Shown one piece after another: positions 1 through 6,722 of a stretch of 7,056 nucleotides of DNA. The stretch spans positions 1 through 7,056 of the forward strand of contig JAGBYC010000119.1 of assembly GCA_017628935.1 (NCBI GenBank), read 5' to 3'. This DNA comes from Clostridia bacterium (lineage in GTDB: Bacteria; Bacillota; Clostridia; Christensenellales; Borkfalkiaceae). Made by a program: the position numbers and the translations under genes. A model generated the notes under the pieces. That model worked only from the letters and a program-made list of their open reading frames with translations. It made no database searches and was not told where the DNA came from. Within the stretch, counting starts at the first letter, position 1; each line of letters begins with the position of its first letter.

Positions 1-2099
1 AAGATTTAGTTGAGCGCGCGCGTAATCATAAAATCGACCCCGTTATAGGTAGGGACGACGAAATTCGCAACGTTATACGTATTTTATCACGTAAAACTAA
101 AAACAATCCCGTGCTTATAGGTGAAGCAGGCGTTGGTAAAACTGCTATTGCCGAAGGTTTGGCTATTAGAATTATGAAAGGCGACGTGCCTGAAAGTTTA
201 AAAAACCGTAAACTTTTTTCGCTTGATATCGGCGCGCTTATTGCCGGTGCTAAATATCGTGGCGAGTTTGAAGAAAGGCTTAAAGCAGTATTAAGTGAAG
301 TTAAAAAGTCAAACGGTAACATTATTTTATTTATTGATGAACTTCACACTATAGTAGGCGCTGGTAAAACTGACGGCGCTATGGACGCGGGCAACTTGTT
401 AAAGCCTATGCTTGCGCGTGGCGAACTTCACTGCGTTGGCGCAACAACTTTAGACGAGTATCGTAAATATATTGAAAAAGACCCTGCTTTAGAACGTCGT
501 TTTCAACCAGTTACCGTAAACGAGCCTACCGTGTTAGATACGATATCTATTTTGCGTGGACTTAAAGAGCGTTACGAAGTTTACCACGGCGTAAAAATTC
601 AAGATAACGCTATAATTGCTGCGGCAACGTTATCAAATAGATATATTACCGATAGATTTTTGCCTGATAAAGCCATTGACCTTATCGACGAAGCGTGCGC
701 AATGATTAAAACTGAAATGGATAGTATGCCTGCTGAAATGGACGGCGTTGCGCGTAAGATAATGCAACTTGAAATTGAAGAGGCTGCACTTAAGCGTGAA
801 ACGGACGCGCTTTCAAAAAATCGTTTAAAGTCGTTGCAAGACGAACTTTTATCGCTTAGAAACAGCTACGATAAAATGAAAGAAAAATTAGATGAAGAAA
901 AATCGTCTATTTCTAAAGTAAGAACGTTGCGTGAGCAAATTGAAAAGGTTAATACTGAAATTGAAAAGGCAGAACGCGAATATAATTTAAGCCTTCTTGC
1001 CGAACTTAAATACGGCAAACTTCCTGAACTTAAAAAGAGTTTAGAAGAAAGCGAAAAGTTGTCTAATTTGGTTAAAACAGACGCCATTTTGCGTGACAAG
1101 GTTACCGAAGAAGAAATATCGCGCATTGTATCAAAATGGACGGGAATACCCGTAACAAAACTTGTTGAAAGCGAGCAAAGTAAACTACTTAATTTAGAAA
1201 GTATTTTACACGAAAGGGTTATCGGGCAAAACGAAGCCGTTAAAAAAGTTAGCGAAGCAATTTTGCGTTCACGTGCAGGAATTCAAGACCCTAATCGCCC
1301 TATAGGTTCGTTTTTATTCTTAGGGCCTATCGGTGTAGGTAAAACTGAACTAGCCAAAACACTTGCCAAAACGCTTTTTGATGATGAGAAAAACATTGTA
1401 AGAATTGATATGAGCGAGTATATGGAAAAGTTTAGCGTATCGCGTTTAATAGGTGCGCCTCCAGGCTACGTTGGTTATGAAGAAGGTGGGCAACTTACTG
1501 AAGCGGTAAGGCGTAAACCGTATAGCGTAATACTTTTTGATGAAATTGAAAAAGCGCACGCTGACGTGTTTAATATTTTACTTCAAGTTTTAGACGATGG
1601 TAGAATTACCGATTCGCAAGGCAGAACGGTTGACTTTAAAAACACCGTTATAATATTAACTTCTAACCTTGGTTCGCCTTACATTTTAGATGGTATTGAC
1701 GAAGATAGTGGCGAAATTTCAGTTGACGCTAAAGAGCAAGTTAACACCCTTTTAAAAACTCATTTCCGTCCTGAATTTTTAAATAGGCTTGACGAAATAG
1801 TTTTCTATAAACCGTTAACGCGCGCTGAAACTAAAAAGATAGTAGACCTTTTATTAAAAGGATTAAAAGAGCGTTTAGCTGAAAAAGAACTTTCACTTGA
1901 AATTACTGACACGGCTAAAGAATTTATAGTAAATTCGGGTTACGACGCCGTTTACGGTGCACGCCCACTTAAGCGTTATATTCAAGCAAACGTTGAAACG
2001 CTAATTGCTAAAAAAATAATAGCAGGGGACGTTGCGCCTAATAACGTTTTAGTGGTAAACGTAGAAAATAATACCCTAACCGTAAAGGTAAAACAATAA
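1..2099 (+). CDS. clpB: ClpB protein disaggregase, 5'-truncated by window edge
   Basis: Hexameric AAA+ ATPase of the cytoplasm that, in known systems, pulls polypeptides out of aggregates together with DnaK/DnaJ/GrpE. The frame is open to the left edge (first full codon at base 3), so the start is outside; 698 residues are visible and about 160, essentially the N-terminal domain, are missing compared with family members of about 860. Numbering from the first visible residue: Walker A1 GEAGVGKT 40-47, pore loop KYRG 84-87, Walker B1 with IDE near 111-113, arginine finger ERR near 164-166. A long charged coiled-coil middle domain runs from about 240 to 365, which makes this ClpB rather than ClpC or ClpA. 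Then come Walker A2 GPIGVGKT 441-448, pore loop GYVG 488-491, Walker B2 ILFDE near 510-514 and sensor-2 GAR near 652-654. Walker A2 has Ile where Thr is usual. It ends in a TAA directly followed by a hairpin terminator. Regulation cannot be seen because the promoter is outside. Confidence 0.97.
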   Translation, partial: DLVERARNHKIDPVIGRDDEIRNVIRILSRKTKNNPVLIGEAGVGKTAIAEGLAIRIMKGDVPESLKNRKLFSLDIGALIAGAKYRGEFEERLKAVLSEVKKSNGNIILFIDELHTIVGAGKTDGAMDAGNLLKPMLARGELHCVGATTLDEYRKYIEKDPALERRFQPVTVNEPTVLDTISILRGLKERYEVYHGVKIQDNAIIAAATLSNRYITDRFLPDKAIDLIDEACAMIKTEMDSMPAEMDGVARKIMQLEIEEAALKRETDALSKNRLKSLQDELLSLRNSYDKMKEKLDEEKSSISKVRTLREQIEKVNTEIEKAEREYNLSLLAELKYGKLPELKKSLEESEKLSNLVKTDAILRDKVTEEEISRIVSKWTGIPVTKLVESEQSKLLNLESILHERVIGQNEAVKKVSEAILRSRAGIQDPNRPIGSFLFLGPIGVGKTELAKTLAKTLFDDEKNIVRIDMSEYMEKFSVSRLIGAPPGYVGYEEGGQLTEAVRRKPYSVILFDEIEKAHADVFNILLQVLDDGRITDSQGRTVDFKNTVIILTSNLGSPYILDGIDEDSGEISVDAKEQVNTLLKTHFRPEFLNRLDEIVFYKPLTRAETKKIVDLLLKGLKERLAEKELSLEITDTAKEFIVNSGYDAVYGARPLKRYIQANVETLIAKKIIAGDVAPNNVLVVNVENNTLTVKVKQ

Positions 2100-2100
2100 A

Positions 2101-2130
2101 AAAATTCCGTGGTTTTTGCCACGGAATTTT
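2101..2130. terminator. Bidirectional intrinsic terminator between convergent genes
   Basis: A perfect 12-bp inverted repeat (AAAATTCCGTGG / CCACGGAATTTT) with a 6-base loop starts one base after the clpB stop. On the + strand the 3' arm ends in four T's followed by CATTT. On the - strand the same hairpin is followed by a run of seven T's (complement of 2098-2104), the better U-tract. It therefore probably ends both clpB and the convergent peptidase gene, whose stop lies about 65 bases away. The 65 bases in between (2131-2195) hold nothing else I recognise. Confidence 0.9.
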
Positions 2131-2195
2131 CATTTAAAATTGAAAGGTTAAAGTAAACTAAAACGTTAATTTATGCTACTATATCGCACTATTAG

Positions 2196-3812
2196 TTAGG
2201 TTTTAGGGTAATAAGCGTTTAAAATTTTAGTGTAAGTGTCTTTACTAAACGGGTTAGAAATTTTAACGTCGTTAAGCGTTTTAGTAAGCCCTGAAGAAAA
2301 ATCAGCCGTAATTAAATTATCGTATTTAATTAAAGCGTTTTGATAACTTACGTTACCTTCTACTGCCTCAGCGTAAAGTCCAAGCGCAGTTATGCCAGAC
2401 ACGGCGTAACTTACGTAGTAGCAAGGTTGTTGAATAATGGCGCGTTTCCAGTAATTATAAAGGTCAACGCCAAATACGTTATCTAAAAAGTTTTTGCCAA
2501 AGTCGTTAATAACCTCAGTCATAATAGCGTCAAAGTCAGCCGAAGTATAATTAGAAACGTTAGCCTTAAAAACTTTCATTTCAAATTCGTTCATTATAGT
2601 AGAAGCGATAATTGCACGTATTGCGTCAATAGCACAGTTTAAAGTTAAAACTTTGTAAATTGCATCAGGTAATTTGTTAGAAAGGCTAATTAAAAACAAT
2701 AATTCGTTTGCTTGTGAATGAATTTCAGCAACGTCAAGTGGAATGCTTTGGTTAGGGTTGTTGTAGTCGGCTGAGTAGTGGCCAAGTTCGTGTATAACGG
2801 TAAACATATCTTGGTAACTTGGTCCAAAATAGCAATACGGAACTTTTGAATGTTGAAGTTTTATAGTAAAAGCACCGTCGTACGCGTTGTTTGAAGTAGC
2901 AATCACGTAGTTGTTAGAATTAAACATATCGTTCATACCCGTTTTTGACGACGTGTTTAATGTAGAAACGTATTCGCTTATATAATTAGCTGAAAAAGAG
3001 TTGTACGGTTTTGAAATAAGGTCTGAAGCCGTTTGCTTGTCGATATTAGATAGGTTAGAGTACGCTACGTAAAAATCTTCGTGCAACTTAGTGTAAAGTG
3101 GAACTATATACGTTTTAACGTAGTTAGTCATACTGTTAAGAGCGTTAGGCTCATAGTCGCGCTCATAAACAAGTTGGCTGGCGTAGGTATAGTAATTATC
3201 AAAATTAGTTAAAGTTGCAATTTCGTTATATTTTGTAACTATTTGGGCGTATATAGGTCCAGTTTTTTGTTGTAATTCAGCACTTGTAAAGGTTAAATAT
3301 TCGCTAGTAAGTTCGTCAATTTCTAACTCTAAGTCGTTAACTTTTGAAGGAGCGTTGAATAAAGCGTTAACTTCATCGTCGCTCATGCCACTAAAAATAT
3401 CACTTTTGAAAGGGCTATTTGAAAGCCACACGGCTTTAAACGCGTTTTTGTAACTTGCACGGGCTTGGTTTGCCGAAGTTAAAGCAAAGTTGTAGTTTTG
3501 CTTGTTTTTTTCAACCGTCATATCCGTAAAATAGTTAATTTGCGCTATTGCAAACTGTTCGTTAATGTAAAAAAGCCCGTTAACTAAGTTGTTTACGTAC
3601 GACGTTACTGCAATTCTACTTTGTGACGACGGAAGTTGCCTTTCGGCTTGGCTTGCCGTTTCTAAATAAGAATCAACTTCGCTTTTAGTCAGCGTGAACT
3701 CAAGCGACGCGCCCGACGGTTTATAAAACGATATATTGCACGATACGGTTGAAAACAACGTAACAAGTGCCGTTAATAAAATAATAAATAGTTTTTTAAG
3801 TTTAGTTTTCAT
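2196..3812 (-). CDS. Exported M3-family zinc oligopeptidase, probable lipoprotein
   Basis: Predicted metallopeptidase of the M3 (oligoendopeptidase F / thimet) group, 538 residues from the ATG at 3812. Evidence: the zinc motif HELGH at 341-345, a downstream DVAEIHSQ segment whose Glu363 fits the third zinc ligand, and a C-terminal QQPCYYVSYA segment (461-470) placed like the tyrosine-rich substrate-binding part of M3 enzymes. The distance from the second His to Glu363 is 18 residues, shorter than the roughly 24 I recall for oligoendopeptidase F. The N-terminus is a signal peptide: basic MKTKLKK, a hydrophobic stretch at 8-20, then STVSC with Cys25, an acceptable though not ideal lipobox (Thr at -3). 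So it is probably anchored outside the membrane and trims peptides there. An in-frame TTG at 3824 would add four residues; ATG is preferred because it starts the basic n-region directly. Neither start has a visible Shine-Dalgarno site. It is transcribed alone from its own promoter. Its natural substrate is unknown. Confidence 0.88.
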   Translation of the reverse strand: MKTKLKKLFIILLTALVTLFSTVSCNISFYKPSGASLEFTLTKSEVDSYLETASQAERQLPSSQSRIAVTSYVNNLVNGLFYINEQFAIAQINYFTDMTVEKNKQNYNFALTSANQARASYKNAFKAVWLSNSPFKSDIFSGMSDDEVNALFNAPSKVNDLELEIDELTSEYLTFTSAELQQKTGPIYAQIVTKYNEIATLTNFDNYYTYASQLVYERDYEPNALNSMTNYVKTYIVPLYTKLHEDFYVAYSNLSNIDKQTASDLISKPYNSFSANYISEYVSTLNTSSKTGMNDMFNSNNYVIATSNNAYDGAFTIKLQHSKVPYCYFGPSYQDMFTVIHELGHYSADYNNPNQSIPLDVAEIHSQANELLFLISLSNKLPDAIYKVLTLNCAIDAIRAIIASTIMNEFEMKVFKANVSNYTSADFDAIMTEVINDFGKNFLDNVFGVDLYNYWKRAIIQQPCYYVSYAVSGITALGLYAEAVEGNVSYQNALIKYDNLITADFSSGLTKTLNDVKISNPFSKDTYTKILNAYYPKT

Positions 3813-3858
3813 ACTGTTAAACAAGGTAAAAATAAAATAACATATTTTAGTTTTAATA

Positions 3859-3887
3859 ATTATATAGTTATTTTAGGCAAAAGTCAA
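3859..3887 (-). promoter_or_regulatory. Sigma-A promoter of the M3 peptidase gene
   Basis: On the - strand, TTGACT (3887-3882) is followed after exactly 17 bases by a perfect TATAAT (3864-3859). Transcription would start near 3852, giving a leader of about 40 bases before the ATG at 3812. The leader is A+T-rich and has no AGGAGG-like stretch. Confidence 0.85.
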
Positions 3888-3931
3888 ATTATTATTACTT
3901 AAACGGTTTTTTATTCACCTTATTTTCATTT

Positions 3932-3951
3932 TTGCTTGCAATTTAAGGTTG
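3932..3951 (+). repeat. Flanking near-repeat, left copy
   Basis: TTGCTTGCAATTTAAGGTTG. The same sequence with two single-base deletions occurs at 5293-5310, on the other side of the CofE-like gene and in the same orientation. It lies between the two divergent promoters. No function is recognised. Confidence 0.5.
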
Positions 3952-4028
3952 CTACGCTAATGTGAAAAAGCATACGCCTTTTGTAATAAAAAATGACGCC
4001 TAATATTAAAAAAATACACTTAGAATTC

Positions 4029-4057
4029 TTGACAAATTCACGTAAATTTAGTAAAAT
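4029..4057 (+). promoter_or_regulatory. Sigma-A promoter of the CofE-like gene
   Basis: A perfect -35 TTGACA (4029-4034), a 17-base spacer and -10 TAAAAT (4052-4057). An A-rich stretch just upstream (about 4005-4015) could act as an UP element. The start point is expected near 4064. This makes the in-frame ATG at 4063 unusable and supports the start at 4108. Confidence 0.88.
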
Positions 4058-4074
4058 TACGTATGGTAAAAGTT

Positions 4075-4088
4075 CGCGCAAGCGCGCG
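4075..4088 (+). promoter_or_regulatory. Small all-GC hairpin in the 5' leader
   Basis: CGCGC, loop AAGC, GCGCG: a five-pair stem made only of G-C pairs, about ten bases after the predicted transcription start and six bases before the AAGGAG ribosome binding site. It stands out in an A+T-rich leader. A role in mRNA 5'-end stability is possible but is inference. Confidence 0.35.
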
Positions 4089-4107
4089 TTTAATAAGGAG
4101 TAATCGT

Positions 4108-5280
4108 ATGGATTATCAAGGCACTATATCAAGGGGTGTTCGCGCACCTATCATCCGTCAAGGCGACGACTTAGTTCAAATCACAGCAGATTGCGTATGC
4201 AACGCTTCAAAAGAAGGGGGCTTTCCTATTCAAGATAAAGACGTTGTAGCCGTAACCGAAGCCGTACTTGCACGCGCACAAGGTAACTACGCAACTATTG
4301 ACCAAATCGCTAGCGACGTAGCCGCAAAATTCGGCGATGAAACGGTTGGTTTAATTCTTCCTATCTTTTCAAGAAACCGTTTTTCTAAGGTTTTAGAAGG
4401 TATTGCAAAAGGCGTTAAAAAACTTATCGTTCAACTTGCTTATCCGTCAGACGCAGTTGGTAACAGTTTTGTTTCTTTCGAACAAATTATGGAAAAGGGC
4501 GTTAACCCTTACGTTGACGTGTTTACTGGTGAAGAATTCCACAAACTTTTCGGTAACGTTCGCCACACTTTCACTGGTGTAGACTATATCGATTATTATG
4601 AAAAAACTGGTAACTGCCAAGTTATTTTAGCAAACAATCCTTGTGAAATTTTAAAACATACTAAATTCGTTATTAACGCTGATATTCATACTCGTAAACG
4701 TACAAAACGCATTTTATTAAACGCTGGCGCTAAAAAAGTTGTTTCGCTTGATGAAATTTTAACTACTTCAGTTGACGGTAGTGGTTATAACGAACAATAC
4801 GGTGTGTTAGGTAGCAACTTAGCAACCGAAAAAAGCGTAAAACTCTTCCCTCGTGAAGCACAAAAGTTTGTTGAAGACCTTCAAAAAGAACTTTTTGCCC
4901 GTACTGGTAAAAACGTTGAATGTATGGTTTATGGCGACGGTGCTTTCAAAGACCCTGTTGGTGGTATTTGGGAACTTGCTGACCCTGTTGCAAGCCCTGC
5001 TTACACTAAAGGTTTAGAAGGTAAACCAAACGAAATTAAACTTAAATACCTTGCCGATAACGATTTAGCAGGCCTTTCTGGTGAAGAAGCTATTAAAGCA
5101 ATGAAAGAACTTATTAAAAACAAGGAAGAAGACCTTGTTGATAATATGAAAAGCCAAGGTACTACTCCACGTCAAATTACTGACCTTTTAGCGTCGCTTG
5201 CCGACCTTACTAGTGGTAGTGGTGATAAGGGTACTCCTATTATATTAATTCAAAATTATTTCAAAAACTTCTCAATGTAA
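4108..5280 (+). CDS. CofE-like gamma-glutamyl ligase (F420-0:glutamate ligase family)
   Basis: 390-residue cytoplasmic protein of the coenzyme F420-0:L-glutamate ligase family, in the long form that I recall from Clostridia. CofE itself uses GTP to attach glutamate to F420-0; the substrate of this bacterial form is not established here. Conserved blocks I recognise: SRNRF 88-92, FTGVDY at about 155-160, DIHTR 192-196, DGSGYNE 223-229, MVYGDGAFKDP 273-283, SQGTTPR at about 349-355 and TSGSGDKGTP 368-377. The start at 4108 is chosen because AAGGAG (4095-4100) lies seven bases upstream; the longer frame from 4063 would begin at the predicted transcription start. Frequent GGT, CGT, AAC and CTT codons suggest good expression. 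It has its own strong promoter and a terminator after it, so it is monocistronic. Folate polyglutamylation is one alternative role, as CofE homologues have been proposed to replace FolC in some bacteria. Family assignment is sure; substrate is not. Confidence 0.93.
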   Translation: MDYQGTISRGVRAPIIRQGDDLVQITADCVCNASKEGGFPIQDKDVVAVTEAVLARAQGNYATIDQIASDVAAKFGDETVGLILPIFSRNRFSKVLEGIAKGVKKLIVQLAYPSDAVGNSFVSFEQIMEKGVNPYVDVFTGEEFHKLFGNVRHTFTGVDYIDYYEKTGNCQVILANNPCEILKHTKFVINADIHTRKRTKRILLNAGAKKVVSLDEILTTSVDGSGYNEQYGVLGSNLATEKSVKLFPREAQKFVEDLQKELFARTGKNVECMVYGDGAFKDPVGGIWELADPVASPAYTKGLEGKPNEIKLKYLADNDLAGLSGEEAIKAMKELIKNKEEDLVDNMKSQGTTPRQITDLLASLADLTSGSGDKGTPIILIQNYFKNFSM

Positions 5281-5292
5281 CGTTCTTCCGTA

Positions 5293-5310
5293 TTGCTTGC
5301 ATTTAAGTTG
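5293..5310 (+). repeat. Flanking near-repeat, right copy
   Basis: TTGCTTGCATTTAAGTTG, matching 3932-3951 except for two missing bases (one A, one G). It lies 12 bases after the CofE-like stop codon. Confidence 0.5.
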
Positions 5311-5340
5311 ATAAAGGCTTGATAAGTAAATGAAAGAATT

Positions 5341-5368
5341 TAAACTTAAAATTATATAAACTTAAAAT
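5341..5368 (+). repeat. 12-base direct repeat before the rdgB terminator
   Basis: TAAACTTAAAAT occurs at 5341-5352 and again at 5357-5368, a 16-base period. The second copy runs into the 5' arm of the terminator hairpin. Its low complexity means chance is possible; a protein-binding site is the alternative. Confidence 0.5.
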
Positions 5369-5389
5369 AGGGCAGTTCGCCCTATTTTT
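5364..5389 (+). terminator. Intrinsic terminator after the CofE-like gene
   Basis: A perfect 10-bp stem AAAATAGGGC / GCCCTATTTT (5364-5373 and 5379-5388), 5-base loop AGTTC, with a five-T run at 5385-5389. It ends the upstream transcript, yet lies only 11 bases before the rdgB ATG, so any transcript starting upstream of it must read through to express rdgB. Its 3' arm can alternatively pair with AATAGG at 5390-5395, beside the rdgB start. Confidence 0.85.
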
Positions 5390-5400
5390 AATAGGTAATT

Positions 5401-5982
5401 ATGAAAACTTTAGTTGTTGCATCAAATAATAAAGGTAAACTTAAAGAAATCAAGGCTATTTTAGGTGGCGTTTATAACGTTGTGCCCATGGCTGAACTTG
5501 GCTATAATGCTGAAATTGAAGAAGACGGGGCTACCTTTTATGAAAACGCTTTAATTAAAGCAAAAGCCGTTTCGCTTGCGTTAGGCGTTGATGCGCTTGC
5601 TGACGATAGTGGGCTTTGTGTTACGGCTCTTAACGGTGCTCCGGGAATATACAGCGCGCGTTATTCTGGCGAACACGGTAACGATAAAGAAAACAATAAT
5701 TTACTACTTAAAAATCTTGAAAAAGTGGCCGATAGGTCGGCTAAATTCGTTTCTAGCGTAGTTTTATATACCGTTAATGGCGAAATTTTTTCAGGTTACG
5801 GCGAAACAAACGGCACAATTTTATTTAAAGAAGAAGGCGAAAACGGTTTTGGTTATGACCCACTTTTTTATTCTATCGACTTAAATAAACCTTTCGGAAT
5901 AGCGTCAAGTGAAGAAAAAAACGCCGTGTCGCATAGATACCGTGCACTTTGCGACTTGCGTAAAAAGTTAGGTGATAAGTAA
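5401..5982 (+). CDS. rdgB: RdgB/HAM1 non-canonical purine NTP pyrophosphatase
   Basis: Hydrolyses ITP, dITP and XTP to the monophosphate and pyrophosphate, keeping deaminated purines out of DNA and RNA; a cytoplasmic homodimer in known cases. At 193 residues it is close to the usual length. Motifs in order: substrate loop SNNKGK 8-13, the acidic EEDGATFYENA segment 40-50, LADDSGL 66-72 with the catalytic-type Asp pair at 68-69, GAPGIYSARYSG 78-89, GFGYDP 148-153 and SHR 176-178. The ATG at 5401 has only a weak AGGT site (5393-5396) four bases upstream. The gene is coupled to the downstream phosphoesterase: the TAA and the next ATG share base 5982. The same pair occurs as ysnA-ysnB in Bacillus. 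No convincing separate promoter is visible between the preceding terminator and the start; a TATAAA at 5355-5360 has no matching -35. Confidence 0.96.
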   Translation: MKTLVVASNNKGKLKEIKAILGGVYNVVPMAELGYNAEIEEDGATFYENALIKAKAVSLALGVDALADDSGLCVTALNGAPGIYSARYSGEHGNDKENNNLLLKNLEKVADRSAKFVSSVVLYTVNGEIFSGYGETNGTILFKEEGENGFGYDPLFYSIDLNKPFGIASSEEKNAVSHRYRALCDLRKKLGDK

Positions 5983-6464
5983 TGAAAACGATAGTTGCGC
6001 TTTCAGATACTCACGGTAACGTACAAGCCTTAGAAAGTTTAACGGGGCTTTTTAGTGAGTGCGATTATATTGTGCATTTAGGTGACGGTGCGCGTGATAT
6101 GAAAAATTATTACGCCGATTACGGCAATAAAATTTACCAAGTAAACGGCAATTGCGACGTAATGGCGTACGGCTTAAAATACTTTGTTTTAGAAGTTGAA
6201 AAGGTGCGAATTTTATTAACTCACGGCGACGTGTACGGGGTTAAAAACGGACTAAATAAGGTTAAAGATTACGCTAAAAGTTTAGATTGTAGCGTTGTTT
6301 TATACGGGCATACACATCAAGCCGAAATTCAAGAAATTGAAGGTGTTATGCTAATAAATCCTGGTTCGTTATCATACTTTACTACCGAAAAATCAATTGC
6401 GTACGTTATAGTTAACGGAGAAAAGGTAGTTGCTAAAATAAATAAAACGGCTGTAAAAAATTAA
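5982..6464 (+). CDS. YfcE/MJ0936-type metallophosphoesterase
   Basis: Small calcineurin-like phosphodiesterase of 160 residues, with the full two-metal signature: DTHGN 9-13, GD 34-35, GNCD 56-59, THGD 80-83 and GHTH 109-112, then the NPGS motif 126-129 typical of the YfcE family. Family members cleave model phosphodiesters in a metal-dependent way; the physiological substrate is generally unknown. The start ATG overlaps the rdgB stop by one base, and AGGTGA (5970-5975) sits six bases upstream, so translation is probably coupled. It matches ysnB next to ysnA of Bacillus, suggesting a conserved link with nucleotide clean-up, though that is inference. No GC-rich terminator follows; transcripts may run on into the tRNA array. 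Confidence 0.94.
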   Translation: MKTIVALSDTHGNVQALESLTGLFSECDYIVHLGDGARDMKNYYADYGNKIYQVNGNCDVMAYGLKYFVLEVEKVRILLTHGDVYGVKNGLNKVKDYAKSLDCSVVLYGHTHQAEIQEIEGVMLINPGSLSYFTTEKSIAYVIVNGEKVVAKINKTAVKN

Positions 6465-6488
6465 ATTTTAAAAACTGCGTTAAAATGT

Positions 6489-6517
6489 TTGACAAGTGGG
6501 GTTTTCTTTGCTATAAT
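6489..6517 (+). promoter_or_regulatory. Consensus sigma-A promoter of the tRNA array
   Basis: Both hexamers are perfect: TTGACA (6489-6494), a 17-base spacer and TATAAT (6512-6517). Transcription is expected to start near 6524, about 16 bases before the first tRNA. This is the strongest promoter in the window, as fits stable RNA. Confidence 0.93.
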
Positions 6518-6539
6518 CTTTAAGCATTGTGAAAGAAGT

Positions 6540-6613
6540 GCGGGTGTAGTTCAATGGTAGAACCCCAGCCTTCCAAGCTGGTCGCGTGGGTCCGATTCCC
6601 ATCACCCGCTCCA
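6540..6613 (+). tRNA. tRNA-Gly(TCC)
   Basis: 74 bases with encoded CCA. Acceptor GCGGGTG / CACCCGC pairs perfectly, discriminator T. Anticodon stem CCAGC / GCTGG encloses CTTCCAA, anticodon TCC at 6572-6574. The variable region is four bases. The T-loop reads TCCGATT: position 55 (base 6592) is C where T is nearly universal. Confidence 0.95.
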
Positions 6614-6638
6614 AAAACAACGTTGAAGAGCGTAATAT

Positions 6639-6715
6639 GCGCCAGTAGCTCAGCTGGATAGAGCACCGCCCTTCTAAGGCGGGTGTCAGGAGTTCGAGTC
6701 TCTTCTGGCGCGCCA
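6639..6715 (+). tRNA. tRNA-Arg(TCT)
   Basis: 77 bases with encoded CCA. Acceptor GCGCCAG / CTGGCGC, discriminator G. Anticodon stem CCGCC / GGCGG encloses CTTCTAA, anticodon TCT at 6673-6675. The T-arm is complete with one G-T wobble. It decodes AGA and AGG. A 25-base spacer separates it from tRNA-Gly. Confidence 0.97.
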
Positions 6716-6722
6716 CTATTAC

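Noticed and set aside
26..322. 98-residue open frame on the - strand inside clpB
   Set aside because: Opposite to highly conserved ClpB sequence including Walker A1; its low-complexity Ser/Leu/Ile content is that of an antisense shadow.
866..1126. 86-residue open frame on the - strand inside clpB
   Set aside because: Antisense shadow of the coiled-coil middle domain; no start signal and a biased Ser/Leu composition.
3966..3982. Possible hairpin AAAAG / CTTTT in the divergent intergenic region
   Set aside because: Only five mostly A-T pairs with a seven-base loop; not distinguishable from chance.
4063..4107. Fifteen-residue N-terminal extension of the CofE-like protein from ATG 4063
   Set aside because: The predicted transcription start is near 4064, no ribosome site precedes 4063, and AAGGAG is ideally placed for ATG 4108, where family similarity also begins.
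5308..5347. TTGATA hexamers at 5308 and 5319 as -35 boxes for an rdgB promoter
   Set aside because: No TATAAT-like hexamer lies 16-18 bases downstream of either; the TATAAA at 5355-5360 has no matching -35.
5330..5359. Nine-codon open frame (MKEFKLKII) ending just before the terminator at 5364, a possible attenuation leader peptide
   Set aside because: Too short to stand out in such A+T-rich sequence, no well-placed ribosome site, no run of a regulatory codon, and no link to amino acid synthesis in rdgB.
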